A DNA stretch of 64,000 nucleotides from Flavobacterium psychrotrophum (GCF_003403075.1 NZ_CP031557.1:2976001-3040000), one strand, 5' to 3'. Shown: positions 18,226 to 27,577, counted from the first letter of the stretch. The notes: a model not told the origin generated them from the letters alone. Numbers and translations: made by a program.

Positions 18226-18911
18226 AAAAGCTAATTCTTGCAATAACAATCTCAGCGATGGCATTTGGCTGTAGTAAAAGTGATGGCGATGGCGATGGTA
18301 ACGGCGGTGGCGATCAGGATGCGGCTGTACTTGCATCTCCTGCTAATAACACAGAATGTATTACCGGTACAAGCATATCAAATACTGAGAGTAAAGTAAC
18401 ACTTACATGGTCTGCCGCTAATGGCGCGCAAAGCTATTTTGTGTACCTAAAAAATCTTTCTACACAGGCAACACTTCAGTTTAGCGCGGGTACGGCAACG
18501 TCTTATGAAGCTACATTGGCCAAGGGTACACCTTACTCCTGGTATGTAAGTGCTAATAAAGCAAACAGTACCGTAAAAAGCGAAACATTCAAGTTTTATA
18601 ACGCGGGTACAGGTACTACAAGCCATGCACCATTTCCTGCAGACCTTGTTGCACCGCTAATGAGTAGCACTATAAATGGTCCTACCGTTACATTACAATG
18701 GGCTGGTGCCGATGTAGACAATGATATAAAGGATTATAAAATTTATCTTGATACAAACAGCAACCCAACTACCCTTGCAGGCACCGTTACCACACAGCAG
18801 CTTCCGGGTGTAGGTATTATTACAGGGAGTACGTATTACTGGAAAATAGTAACATCAGATCGTGCAGGAAACAGCACATCATCTCCTGTATACCAGTTTA
18901 AAGTGTATTAA
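18222..18911 (+). CDS. Fibronectin-III-like lipoprotein (PUL1)
   Basis: A 229-residue lipoprotein (lipobox AMAFGC) with a low-complexity GDGDGNGGGDQD linker after the cysteine. Two fibronectin-III-like beta-sandwiches follow (about 40-130 and 140-229), each with a tyrosine/tryptophan-rich YSWYVSAN or YYWKIVTSD strand. It has no catalytic motif. The start overlaps the GH5 stop (ATGA), so translation is coupled. A surface-binding or scaffolding role next to the GH5 protein is likely. A strong terminator follows. Confidence 0.75.
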   Translation: MKKLILAITISAMAFGCSKSDGDGDGNGGGDQDAAVLASPANNTECITGTSISNTESKVTLTWSAANGAQSYFVYLKNLSTQATLQFSAGTATSYEATLAKGTPYSWYVSANKANSTVKSETFKFYNAGTGTTSHAPFPADLVAPLMSSTINGPTVTLQWAGADVDNDIKDYKIYLDTNSNPTTLAGTVTTQQLPGVGIITGSTYYWKIVTSDRAGNSTSSPVYQFKVY

Positions 18912-18931
18912 CACACCTGTTTTTTTGTGAT

Positions 18932-18968
18932 AATGCTCCCCAAATGTATTTTTGGGGAGCATTTTTTA
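18932..18968. terminator. Bidirectional terminator at the end of PUL1
   Basis: AATGCTCCCCAAA (18932-18944) and TTTGGGGAGCATT (18951-18963) form a perfect 13-bp stem with a 6-nt loop, followed by a T-rich tract. It lies between the convergent ends of the PUL1 lipoprotein gene and the minus-strand lipoprotein gene. Confidence 0.85.
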
Positions 18969-18969
18969 T

Positions 18970-19398
18970 TTATTCTACTTTAAACGCAGTTGCTTTTACC
19001 CCGGTATCAGTACCCAATGAAAATGTTTCTCCGGTAGCTTCTATAATCTGGCCTTTTTCGACCTGCTTAAATTGTTTAGGATCTTTAAGATTTACAATGC
19101 TAACTGTAACAGTATAACTCTTACCATCTTTATCCTTTATTTTAGCCATATAGCCATCTTTACCACGGGTAATTTCTGTTACCTCTCCTTTAACCGATAT
19201 GGTTTTGCCTTCTTCTACCAATGCTTCAGTAGCAGTAGTATCAGCAGGTACGGCAGCTGTAGTATCTGCCGGGGTTGCTGTAGCATCAGTTTCTACAGTT
19301 GCATTTTCTTCTACTGTAGTTTCTGTAGATTTTTTGTCAGTGCATGAAGCCATGCCAAGCGCAATTGCCATAGCCATAATTACAATTCTGTTTTTCAT
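18970..19398 (-). CDS. Small lipoprotein with OB-fold-like domain
   Basis: A 142-residue lipoprotein: lipobox ALGMASC, then a Thr/Ala/Glu-rich low-complexity linker (about 20-65, rich in ATPADTTAAV-like words), then a compact beta domain with ISVKGEVTEITRGKDGYMAK resembling an OB-fold (tRNA_anti-like) (about 68-142). Function unknown. The ATG at 19398 is preferred over an upstream GTG because it gives a normal signal peptide. It is monocistronic. Confidence 0.7.
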   Translation of the reverse strand: MKNRIVIMAMAIALGMASCTDKKSTETTVEENATVETDATATPADTTAAVPADTTATEALVEEGKTISVKGEVTEITRGKDGYMAKIKDKDGKSYTVTVSIVNLKDPKQFKQVEKGQIIEATGETFSLGTDTGVKATAFKVE

Positions 19399-19474
19399 TT
19401 TAAGCGTGTTTATTTTTTGTAAAGTTACATTATTTGCCACATGACACCTGTTAAGAAAGGCGTAAGAAATGTCT

Positions 19475-19516
19475 ACAAAAAAATAAGCCCGGAAACCATT
19501 TTGGCTACCGGGCTTA
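19475..19516 (-). terminator. Terminator of pheS
   Basis: TAAGCCCGG (19484-19492) and CCGGGCTTA (19508-19516) form a 9-bp GC-rich stem. Read on the minus strand it is followed by a run of T (complement of the A-run at 19477-19483), directly downstream of the pheS stop. Confidence 0.8.
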
Positions 19517-19533
19517 CAACTATTTGTGTTTGT

Positions 19534-20553
19534 TTAGATGCTAGATTTAAACTGTTCTAAGAAGCGAACATCGTTTTCATAGAACATACGTATATCGCTT
19601 ATTTGGTAAAGCAGCATGGCCATACGTTCTATACCCATACCAAAGGCAAAACCATTATACTTGGCAGGATCTATATTACAATTTTTAAGTACGTTAGGGT
19701 CTACCATACCACAGCCCATAATTTCTAACCAGCCGGTACCTTTAGTAATACGGTAATCGGTCTCTGTCTTAAGGCCCCAATAAATATCTACCTCAGCACT
19801 TGGCTCTGTAAAAGGGAAATAGCTTGGGCGAAGGCGTATCTTGCTTTTGCCAAACATTTCTTTCGTAAAATATAAAAGCGTTTGTTTAAGGTCTGCAAAA
19901 GAAACGTCTTTATCAATATAGAGCCCTTCTACCTGGTGAAAGATACAGTGCGATCGCGATGAAATGGCCTCGTTCCTGAATACCCTTCCCGGAGAAATGG
20001 TACGTATAGGTGGCTTGTTCTCTTCCATATAACGAACCTGTACTGATGATGTATGCGTACGCAAAAGCACATCAGGGTTAGTCTGGATAAAAAAGGTATC
20101 CTGCATATCGCGTGCCGGGTGGTACTCCGGCAGGTTAAGCGCGGTAAAGTTGTGCCAGTCGTCTTCAATCTCAGGACCTTCACTTACGTTAAAGCCTATG
20201 TTACTAAATATATCAATAACCTGGTTCTTAACAATAGATATTGGGTGGCGTGATCCCACAGTAAAAGGTTCGCCGGGACGCGAAAGGTCGCCATACAGCC
20301 CTTTAGCTTCTTCCTTGCTCTCAAAGTGCTGCTGAATTTCGGCAACTTTGCCTTCAGCGGCTTTTTTAAGGTTGTTTATTACCTGTCCAAATTCTTTTTT
20401 CTGGTCAACTGCTACGTTCTTAAACTCGGCAAAAAAGTCGTTAAGCAGTCCTTTTTTACCTAAAAATTTAATCCTGAATGCCTCAAGCTCTTCTTTGGTC
20501 TGTGCCCTGAAGGCTTCGGCTTCGGTTATGTAGTCTTTAATCTTATCTATCAT
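19534..20553 (-). CDS. pheS: Phenylalanine--tRNA ligase, alpha subunit
   Basis: A 339-residue PheS, normal length. It has the N-terminal coiled-coil tRNA-binding arm (about 1-85), followed by the class II aminoacyl-tRNA synthetase core with [20 protein letters not shown] (about 130-149), motif 2 [12 protein letters not shown] (about 191-202) and motif 3 [14 protein letters not shown] (about 300-313). With PheT, which is not in this window, it charges tRNA-Phe in the cytoplasm. Monocistronic with its own promoter-like element and terminator. Confidence 0.97.
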   Translation of the reverse strand: MIDKIKDYITEAEAFRAQTKEELEAFRIKFLGKKGLLNDFFAEFKNVAVDQKKEFGQVINNLKKAAEGKVAEIQQHFESKEEAKGLYGDLSRPGEPFTVGSRHPISIVKNQVIDIFSNIGFNVSEGPEIEDDWHNFTALNLPEYHPARDMQDTFFIQTNPDVLLRTHTSSVQVRYMEENKPPIRTISPGRVFRNEAISSRSHCIFHQVEGLYIDKDVSFADLKQTLLYFTKEMFGKSKIRLRPSYFPFTEPSAEVDIYWGLKTETDYRITKGTGWLEIMGCGMVDPNVLKNCNIDPAKYNGFAFGMGIERMAMLLYQISDIRMFYENDVRFLEQFKSSI

Positions 20554-20573
20554 TTCTTACTAACAAAGGTGTG

Positions 20574-20581
20574 CAAATTTA
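20574..20581 (-). promoter_or_regulatory. -7 promoter element of pheS
   Basis: On the minus strand this reads TAAATTTG, matching TAnnTTTG, 20 nt upstream of the pheS ATG. No good -33 TTG was seen at the usual distance. Confidence 0.45.
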
Positions 20582-20791
20582 GGCATTTTATAATTGCCGT
20601 GCCACCCTATTAGCCGGTATTATTTTCTTAAAATTATTATAAAATAAAAATCCGGTGTTCTATAATCTCTTAAAAAGCACCCAATGTTAAAACCCTGCCC
20701 TCTTGTTTTAACCCCACCTTAACCCGCTATTAACACACCTTACACTTTACTTTGCTGCAACAAATACGAAACCATTAATTAAAATTGTATC

Positions 20792-22150
20792 ATGAAAAAA
20801 GTTCAGATTTTACCCTTAGCCGCCTTTGCAATTATGTCAATGGCATCTTGTAGCGACGACGACAGCAACAGTGCAAACAATGGCAACCAACCAGGGCAGG
20901 TAACTGCCGAAGCAAACATTGAAGAGGCCGGAGACTACAACTTTAGCAGTAACGCAAAACAAATTCAGCTTAATGGTACATCAGCCACATCTGATGATAC
21001 TACCGTTACCACTAACGAAGGCTCTAAAATTACCATTACACAGGCAGGCACCTACCATGTAAGCGGTAACCTTACAGATGGACAGCTTGTAGTAGATGCA
21101 GACCAGGAAGACCGTGTACAAATTATTTTAGACAATGTATCTATTGCCAGTAGCGGAAGTGCAGCAATTGACATTAAAAATGCAGATAAAGTAGTTATCA
21201 ATGTAAAAGCGGGTACTACTAATACTATTGCAGACCGTAATGGCAACAACCAGGACAGCGCCATTTTTAGCCGTACAAAACTGAGCATTTTTGGCACAGG
21301 TACGCTAAATGTAAACGGTAACGACAATGCGGCGATAAGCAGCCAGGGTGGTATTATACTGAAAGAAAGCACCTTTAACTTTACTGCTAATGAAGATGCA
21401 GTTAAAACTGACCATAACATTATTGTATACAGTGGTAGCCTTAATATAGATGCCGATGGCGACGGTTTTAATGCCGAAGAAGACATTACTATTAATAACG
21501 GTACCATAAACATTACACAAAGTGAAGATGGCTTTGATGCCAGTGCCGTAAACATTTTAGATGGTAACATCAGGATTGTAGCAAAAGAGGATGGTATAAG
21601 CGTAGATGGAGAACACACTAACGCTTCAACTGAGCTTATTGTAAGAGATGGTTACCTGTACATAAATGCAGGCGGAAACGGTTTTGATGCAGATGGCTCT
21701 ATAACTATTGAGGATGGTACCGTAATTATTGACGGACCAACATCTAATGATAATGTTGCCGTTAGCTATTCTTCAAACTTCAACATCAACGGTGGCTACT
21801 TTATAGCTGTAAATGGCAGTAGCAATATAGATGCACCAAGCAACAGTTCTGCACAAAACAGCGTACTTGTTAAGTTTGACGCTACACAAAGTGCTAACAC
21901 ACTTGTTCACCTGCAAACAACACTGGGTGCAAACATTACTACTTTCCGCCCTTCTAAAAGCTTTAAAACACTTTTAGTATCATCGGCCAGCATAAGCGAT
22001 AACGGCAGCTTTCAGCTATATACCGGCGGCACCGTTACCGGCGATGTACTCGATGGGCTATACGACTTTATCAGCTACGTAGGTGGTGCATTACAGGCTA
22101 CATTTACTGTATCAGGATCTGTTACTACAGTAAATACTACACAGTCATAA
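20792..22150 (+). CDS. Cthe_2159-type beta-helix carbohydrate-binding lipoprotein
   Basis: A 452-residue lipoprotein (lipobox SMASC followed by DDDSNS). Its central part (about 85-340) is a right-handed beta-helix of the Cthe_2159 type (PF14262), with successive NITIN/DGFDA/EDGIS-like coils: AAISSQGGI, NEDAVKTDH, ADGDGFNAEEDI, SEDGFDASAV and KEDGISVDGEH. The acidic DG-rich turns probably bind calcium. A relative binds acidic polysaccharide; the ligand here is unknown. It is a single-gene unit with its own terminator. Confidence 0.8.
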   Translation: MKKVQILPLAAFAIMSMASCSDDDSNSANNGNQPGQVTAEANIEEAGDYNFSSNAKQIQLNGTSATSDDTTVTTNEGSKITITQAGTYHVSGNLTDGQLVVDADQEDRVQIILDNVSIASSGSAAIDIKNADKVVINVKAGTTNTIADRNGNNQDSAIFSRTKLSIFGTGTLNVNGNDNAAISSQGGIILKESTFNFTANEDAVKTDHNIIVYSGSLNIDADGDGFNAEEDITINNGTINITQSEDGFDASAVNILDGNIRIVAKEDGISVDGEHTNASTELIVRDGYLYINAGGNGFDADGSITIEDGTVIIDGPTSNDNVAVSYSSNFNINGGYFIAVNGSSNIDAPSNSSAQNSVLVKFDATQSANTLVHLQTTLGANITTFRPSKSFKTLLVSSASISDNGSFQLYTGGTVTGDVLDGLYDFISYVGGALQATFTVSGSVTTVNTTQS

Positions 22151-22176
22151 ATAAAAGCAAAACCCCAAAATAAGAT

Positions 22177-22203
22177 CCGCACCAATTGGTGCGGTTTTTT
22201 ATT
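22177..22203 (+). terminator. Terminator after the beta-helix lipoprotein gene
   Basis: CCGCACCAATTGGTGCGG (22177-22194) is a perfect 18-nt palindrome followed by a run of T. It overlaps the 3' end of the convergent gene at 22199. Confidence 0.8.
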
Positions 22204-22555
22204 TTATAAGGCCTTTTTCTAAAAAGTAATCTACAATAGCGCCTTTCATCAGTATGCTTTGCTCTCCTGCTTTTAATGCAGGAAGTTCTTCTTTTACTGT
22301 GTAATGTGGCCAGCCTTCTTCGTCAAAACGTTCAAATTCATAGTAACCAAAGGGCTCAAGCAAACGGCAAATGGCTATGTGCATAAGGTCTACCTTTTGA
22401 TCTTTTTTAAATTTTCGGTTAAACTGCCCCAGTTCCTGTACCCCTATGAGGTAAATAATAGCATCAAGGTCAAGCATATCACCGTCTGCAAAACGGTTGC
22501 TTAATATATTTACAAGCTGTTCCCAGCGTTCTTTCAGTTGTTCGTCTCTCGACAT
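22199..22555 (-). CDS. Conserved small soluble protein of unknown function
   Basis: A 118-residue, mostly helical soluble protein with no signal peptide or membrane segment. Distinct segments are DLDAIIYLIGVQELGQ (about 29-44), VDLMHIAICRLLEPFGYY (about 55-72) and DEEGWPHY (about 78-85). It looks like a protein conserved in Bacteroidota, but I do not recognise a named function. It is monocistronic, with a good -7 element 23 nt upstream. Confidence 0.75.
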   Translation of the reverse strand: MSRDEQLKERWEQLVNILSNRFADGDMLDLDAIIYLIGVQELGQFNRKFKKDQKVDLMHIAICRLLEPFGYYEFERFDEEGWPHYTVKEELPALKAGEQSILMKGAIVDYFLEKGLIK

Positions 22556-22577
22556 AATATCTCTTTCGGTTAAGCGA

Positions 22578-22585
22578 CAAAGATA
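22578..22585 (-). promoter_or_regulatory. -7 promoter element of the small conserved gene
   Basis: The minus strand reads TATCTTTG, matching TAnnTTTG, 22 nt upstream of the ATG at 22555. No clear -33 TTG was found. The remaining gap to 22772 shows no coding sequence. Confidence 0.5.
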
Positions 22586-22772
22586 GCGAGTTGAAATTTA
22601 ATAGCAGGGCATTCCTTTCATACTCCTTTAAATGAAATAATTTTACAGCAAGATTACTGTTTTAGGACTGGCAAATTGTATAGGAACTCCGCATTTGATA
22701 TACGGAATTAAACAGCGCAAACTATTAAAAACAAATGGGATACCTTTATGGGTATTGTACAACTTACTTCCT

Positions 22773-24728
22773 TTACTTCTTTACAATAATAAAATTGCTC
22801 CTTCGGTTAAGCTGGTGTTCTTCTTCGGTACAATCAGCACCATTACCACATTTGTTTAGCAACTGTGTTTCGCCATAACCCTTTACACTTTCTATGCGCT
22901 TAGGGTCTATACCTTTGCTTATGATATAACTGTAGGTACTTTTGGCACGGTCATCGCTCAGGCGCAGGTTGTAGTCGTCTTTGCCGCGGCTGTCGGTATG
23001 CGATTCTATTTTGATAACCACATTAGGGAAATGTTCCATTACATACACCACCTTATCCAGTTCTTTAGCTGCCCGTGGGGTTATGTAATATTGGTCAAAA
23101 TCAAAATATATGGGGTTGATGTCTATCATTTCAACATTTTCCTTATCCTTTACCACAAAATCTGTAAATGCCTTAAGCTGGAAGTCAAGCTTTAGCGGAT
23201 TATTATCTACAGGCTTTTTCTCGGTGGTAAAGTCAGGTTTGGTTACAGTAATAACTGCAAGTCCATCACAAGGCAGTGTAATTTCATAAAGACCATCTGC
23301 ACCAGACTGCACTGTTTTTATTGTTGCTCCATCAGCATCTGTAGCGGTAATCAAAGCTGCTGATATAGGGCTATTACCATTACTGTTAGCTACCGTTCCT
23401 TTAATAGTTTTTATACATGGCGCTTCATCATTCGGAACAACCATGTAAATATCATCATCGCCTTTGCCCCCGGCACGGTTACTGCTCAGGTAAGTATACT
23501 TACCGTCGGTACTGGTTACATAAGCAAAATCATCTCGGTTGCTATTGATAGGCTTACCTAAATTTTTTGGCAGGCCAAATATTTCTCCCGTGCTGTTTTG
23601 CGGACTCGTAAAGGCATCACCATTCATCTTACTTACAAACACATCTAACCCCCCCAGGCCATAATGACCATCGCTACTAAAATATAGTGCCGTAGCCGTA
23701 GCAAACGGAAACATCTCGTTACCTTTAGTATTTATGATATTACCCAGGTTAAGGGGCTTACCTATTTTACCATCGCTATAAAGCGGTGCTACATAAATAT
23801 CGGTTCCGCCAAAGCCGCCCGGCATATCGCTAACAAAAAACAGCCAGTTACCATCGGCACTTACCGCCGGCTGCCCGGTAGAATAGTCAGGGCTGTTAAA
23901 TGATGCCAGTGCTTTTTTAGTAAGCTGCTCGCCTGCTACTGTACCATAAACTATTTGCACGTTATTAGTACCCGCTTTATCATTTTGCAGGCGTTTGCTT
24001 TTGCTCACGTTATTTACACTTACAAATAATCTTTTAAGATCGGGCGAAAAAGCAGCAGCGGCATTATGGTAATCAGTCTGTGCATTTTTCAAGAACTCTT
24101 TTTCTTTACCAAAAGAACCATCGGCATTACGCTCTGCCACATAGAGCGACAGGTAAGGCTGAGCATTCCAACTGTAGGTTTTGGCACCATCGCGCACAGT
24201 ATCTTTAGCCGAGGCATACACTACTTTTTTACCGTAGAAAGACACACCAAAATCTGCCTTATCGGTATTTATGGCCAGGTTATCGAGCTTATATTTTTTG
24301 GGTAGTTTATTAAGGCTGTCAAGGTGCTGCTTTTGTAGCGTTAGTGTTTTTAACACAGCATCGTTACCTGCAAAATGTTGCCATAAAAGTGCATCGGCTT
24401 CTTTATAACGCTCCTCTCCTCTAACAGCAAGTATGTAGCGGTTAAACTGCTCCTCATTAAAAAGTGTCGATTGCTTTGCAAATGCTTTTTCGTACCAACG
24501 CATTGCCGCCCCGGTATTACCTATGTAGTAATTAGCCTCAGCGGCATTAAGTAAAATTTCAGCTTTGGGGTTCTTTTCTTTAGACAGATATTCTTCATAT
24601 TCTTTTGCAGCTTCGGTATATGCCAGGTCGCGAAAATGTATCTCTGCTTTACGCAAAGCCAATTGCCCCATCATGGTGCTGATGTAAAAAAACAGGATCA
24701 GTATATAAAAATGTTTTTTCATAAGCAT
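22773..24728 (-). CDS. OmpA-family protein with TPR and PD40 repeats (PorE-like)
   Basis: A 651-residue envelope protein. Order: signal peptide; TPR-like helices (about 20-135); WD40-like PD40 beta-propeller (about 160-430) with repeats such as GNWLFFVSDMPGGFGGTDIY and FSSDGHYGLGGLDVF; a carboxypeptidase-regulatory-like domain (about 440-520); and a C-terminal OmpA peptidoglycan-binding domain (about 535-651) with IESHTDSRGKDDYNLRLSDD. This architecture matches PorE-type partners of PorP/SprF proteins in type IX secretion and gliding. Its ATG overlaps the stop of the porP/sprF-like gene (TAATG), so the two are translated together. A second ATG two codons on is possible. Confidence 0.88.
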   Translation of the reverse strand: MLMKKHFYILILFFYISTMMGQLALRKAEIHFRDLAYTEAAKEYEEYLSKEKNPKAEILLNAAEANYYIGNTGAAMRWYEKAFAKQSTLFNEEQFNRYILAVRGEERYKEADALLWQHFAGNDAVLKTLTLQKQHLDSLNKLPKKYKLDNLAINTDKADFGVSFYGKKVVYASAKDTVRDGAKTYSWNAQPYLSLYVAERNADGSFGKEKEFLKNAQTDYHNAAAAFSPDLKRLFVSVNNVSKSKRLQNDKAGTNNVQIVYGTVAGEQLTKKALASFNSPDYSTGQPAVSADGNWLFFVSDMPGGFGGTDIYVAPLYSDGKIGKPLNLGNIINTKGNEMFPFATATALYFSSDGHYGLGGLDVFVSKMNGDAFTSPQNSTGEIFGLPKNLGKPINSNRDDFAYVTSTDGKYTYLSSNRAGGKGDDDIYMVVPNDEAPCIKTIKGTVANSNGNSPISAALITATDADGATIKTVQSGADGLYEITLPCDGLAVITVTKPDFTTEKKPVDNNPLKLDFQLKAFTDFVVKDKENVEMIDINPIYFDFDQYYITPRAAKELDKVVYVMEHFPNVVIKIESHTDSRGKDDYNLRLSDDRAKSTYSYIISKGIDPKRIESVKGYGETQLLNKCGNGADCTEEEHQLNRRSNFIIVKK

Positions 24729-25666
24729 TAAAAAAAGCGGGGCGATTTTATACGTTTGGTTTTAGGAGCTACTTCAAAGCGCACCATAAACTCGTGCGAG
24801 CCGTTATTATATTTATTAAGATCTGTAACACTATAGTCATAACTATAGCCTACAAAAAAGTTGCGGGACACCTGTATACCGAGCAGCCCGCTAACAGCAT
24901 CGTCCCAACGATAGCCTGCACCCAGCGTTAGCACTTCCTGCAATAAAAAGTTAGCCGAAAAATCTGCGGTTATGGGCGCACCGGTGACAATTTTGCCCAG
25001 CACAGCCGGCTTAAATTTTACATTTTCAGACAGGTCAAATACATAACCACCTATAACATAATAATGCAACCTGTCTGCCCTTACGGTTTCCTGCACATCA
25101 TCATAATAATTGTTTTGCATAAAATTAGGCACAGACACACCCGCATACCACGTATCGGTATAATAATAAAGTCCTGCTCCTATGCTAGGATTTATTTTGT
25201 TATTGATGTTTTTATTAAGCAACGGGTCGCCCTCCTGGTAGTAGCGCCCACGGCTCCAGTCGATACTTAGTACACGCACCCCGGCTTTAAGCCCAAAAGC
25301 AAGTTTACCCTCATCGCCCATCTTTAAAGCATAGCTAAAGTTACCATCGGCAAATACCTCATCACTAGGGCCAATGCGGTCGTTAACCACACTAAGGCCT
25401 ACGCCAATGTGCTCGTAATATTCGCTCCACGGGCTGTGTATGCTAAACGCCTGCGTTTGCGGAGCGCCGCTTATGCCCACCCATTGGGTGCGGTGTAAAA
25501 GGTTAGCCTGCAACACACCCGGCGAACCCGTATAACCTGGGTTTACCGTAAGGGTATTGTACATATATTGTGTATACTGAGGCTCCTGCTGGGCAAAGGC
25601 GCTAAGCCCTGCCATGAGCAGTAATAAGGAGAAGTATTTTTTTAAGACCGGTGTAGTGCTCCCCAT
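24728..25666 (-). CDS. PorP/SprF-family type IX secretion membrane protein
   Basis: A 312-residue outer-membrane beta-barrel of the PorP/SprF family. The diagnostic start QEPQYTQYMYNTLTVNPGYTG (about 27-47) follows a signal peptide ending at SAFAQ. Later strands include GVGLSVVNDRIGPSDE and SLGYxF-like barrel segments near the C-terminus. PorP/SprF proteins attach T9SS cargo with type B sorting domains to the cell surface. It is translationally coupled to the OmpA/PD40 gene. No large adhesin gene is adjacent, unlike many sprF-like loci. Confidence 0.92.
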   Translation of the reverse strand: MGSTTPVLKKYFSLLLLMAGLSAFAQQEPQYTQYMYNTLTVNPGYTGSPGVLQANLLHRTQWVGISGAPQTQAFSIHSPWSEYYEHIGVGLSVVNDRIGPSDEVFADGNFSYALKMGDEGKLAFGLKAGVRVLSIDWSRGRYYQEGDPLLNKNINNKINPSIGAGLYYYTDTWYAGVSVPNFMQNNYYDDVQETVRADRLHYYVIGGYVFDLSENVKFKPAVLGKIVTGAPITADFSANFLLQEVLTLGAGYRWDDAVSGLLGIQVSRNFFVGYSYDYSVTDLNKYNNGSHEFMVRFEVAPKTKRIKSPRFF

Positions 25667-25915
25667 TTAATTGTCTAATTGGCTGTAAGATTGTAAAAAT
25701 AGTGTTTTTTTGTTAAGTCTTAAAGTTGAAAATTTTTAAAGTCATAAAGTTTAAGAAAAATCTCATTGCATAGTAAAACAAAATCTATGAAAATATACAA
25801 TTGCAGAGCATCCTTCTCATCCGCGTTCCATTACAATACCGCAACTTTAAAACTTAATGGCTCCACAAACTTTCGACTTTAAGACTTTCGACATTAAAAC
25901 CTTATGACTTTTGCT

Positions 25916-25923
25916 TACTTTTG
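25916..25923 (+). promoter_or_regulatory. -7 promoter element of prfC
   Basis: TACTTTTG matches TAnnTTTG, 23 nt upstream of the prfC ATG. The rest of the 280-nt gap (25667-25915) is non-coding and holds degenerate AAGTC/GACTTT words at 25715-25755 and 25871-25910. Confidence 0.45.
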
Positions 25924-25946
25924 CAGCCTGAAAAATTAAACTACCG

Positions 25947-27533
25947 ATGAGTTTTAAAGACGAGATTGCAAGAAGAAGGACGTTTGGTATTATATCGCAC
26001 CCCGATGCCGGTAAAACAACACTTACAGAAAAGTTACTACTTTTTGGTGGTGCTATACAGGAGGCCGGTGCGGTTAAGAGCAACAAGATCAAGAAAGGCG
26101 CTACGAGCGATTTTATGGAAATTGAGCGCCAGCGTGGTATATCTGTATCTACATCGGTACTTGCGTTTAATTATAAAGACAAGAAAATCAACATCCTCGA
26201 TACTCCGGGGCACAAGGATTTTGCCGAAGATACCTTTCGTACGCTTACTGCTGTAGATAGTGTTATTGTGGTAATTGACGTTGCAAAGGGTGTGGAAGAG
26301 CAGACAGAAAAACTGGTAGCGGTATGCCGTATGCGAAACATACCCATGCTGGTCTTCATCAATAAACTGGACCGTGAGGGTAAAGATGCCTTTGACCTGA
26401 TGGACGAGGTAGAGCAAAAGCTGGGCCTTAGGGTTACCCCGCTAAGCTTCCCTATAGGTATGGGTTACGATTTTCAGGGTATTTATAACATCTGGGAAAA
26501 GAACATCAACCTGTTTAGTGGCGACAGCCGCAAAAACATTGAAGAAACCATTGCCTTTAATGATGTTAACACACCTGAGCTGGATGAGCTTATTGGCGAA
26601 AAGCCTGCTCAAAGGCTGCGTGAAGAGCTGGAACTGATAGACGAGGTATACCCACAATTTGACCGCCAGGAATATCTTGATGGCAAACTACAGCCGGTAT
26701 TCTTTGGTTCGGCATTAAACAACTTTGGTGTACGCGAACTGTTAGATTGCTTTATAGAGATTGCGCCTTCGCCAAGGCCAAAAGAAAGCGATACCCGTCT
26801 GGTAAATCCTGACGAAAATAAATTTAGCGGTTTTGTATTTAAGATCCATGCCAACATGGACCCTAAGCACCGCGACCGCCTGGCGTTCATAAAGATCGTA
26901 TCCGGCACCTTTGAGCGTAACAAGCCTTACCTGCACGTACGCCACAATAAAAACCTGAAGTTTAGCAGCCCTAATGCATTCTTTGCCGAAAGGAAAGAAA
27001 TTGTAGACATCTCCTACCCCGGCGATATTGTAGGCTTGCACGATACCGGAAACTTTAAGATAGGCGATACTCTTACCGAAGGCGAAAATATGAGCTTTAA
27101 GGGTATACCAAGCTTTAGCCCGGAACATTTCCGCTACATAAACAACGCCGACCCTATGAAGGCCAAGCAGCTTGAAAAAGGTATTGACCAGCTAATGGAC
27201 GAAGGTGTTGCACAGCTCTTTACCCTCGAAATGAACAACCGTAAGGTTATAGGTACCGTAGGTGCACTACAATATGAGGTTATACAGTACAGGCTGGAGC
27301 ATGAATATGGCGCTAAATGTTCTTACGAACTTTTCCCGGCTTACAAAGCCTGCTGGATACAACCCGAAGACCCTAAAAACGAAGAATTTGCTGAATTTAA
27401 AAGGATTAAGCAAAAGTTTTTGGCTAAAGATAAATTCGGTCAGTTAGTATTTTTGGCTGACTCAGAATTCTCGATCCAGATGACACAATCAAAATATCCG
27501 AGTGTAAAATTATTTTTTACGTCAGAATTTTAG
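25947..27533 (+). CDS. prfC: Peptide chain release factor 3
   Basis: A 528-residue RF3 GTPase, full length. GTPase motifs: P-loop HPDAGKTTL (about 18-26), switch II DTPGHKDF (about 87-94) and NKLD (about 141-144). Domain II (about 280-375) and the RF3-specific C-terminal domain (EMNNRKVIGTVGALQYEV, about 430-447) follow. It recycles RF1/RF2 from the ribosome after termination. Monocistronic and divergent from the porP/sprF-like gene. Confidence 0.97.
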   Translation: MSFKDEIARRRTFGIISHPDAGKTTLTEKLLLFGGAIQEAGAVKSNKIKKGATSDFMEIERQRGISVSTSVLAFNYKDKKINILDTPGHKDFAEDTFRTLTAVDSVIVVIDVAKGVEEQTEKLVAVCRMRNIPMLVFINKLDREGKDAFDLMDEVEQKLGLRVTPLSFPIGMGYDFQGIYNIWEKNINLFSGDSRKNIEETIAFNDVNTPELDELIGEKPAQRLREELELIDEVYPQFDRQEYLDGKLQPVFFGSALNNFGVRELLDCFIEIAPSPRPKESDTRLVNPDENKFSGFVFKIHANMDPKHRDRLAFIKIVSGTFERNKPYLHVRHNKNLKFSSPNAFFAERKEIVDISYPGDIVGLHDTGNFKIGDTLTEGENMSFKGIPSFSPEHFRYINNADPMKAKQLEKGIDQLMDEGVAQLFTLEMNNRKVIGTVGALQYEVIQYRLEHEYGAKCSYELFPAYKACWIQPEDPKNEEFAEFKRIKQKFLAKDKFGQLVFLADSEFSIQMTQSKYPSVKLFFTSEF

Positions 27534-27565
27534 TAACTTTGGTAGTATCCACTTAAATTAATTGT

Positions 27566-27577
27566 TGCCGGCCGGCA
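27566..27577. promoter_or_regulatory. GC-rich 12-bp palindrome between prfC and the histidine kinase gene
   Basis: TGCCGGCCGGCA is a perfect palindrome in otherwise AT-rich DNA. It lies 33 nt after prfC and about 83 nt before the kinase gene, with no T-run after it, so it is not a normal terminator. It may be an operator; this is a weak call. Confidence 0.25.

Noticed and set aside
21052..21618. 188-codon minus-strand frame inside the beta-helix lipoprotein gene
   Set aside because: Antisense to repetitive beta-helix codons; low-complexity Leu/Ser translation and no gene-like context.
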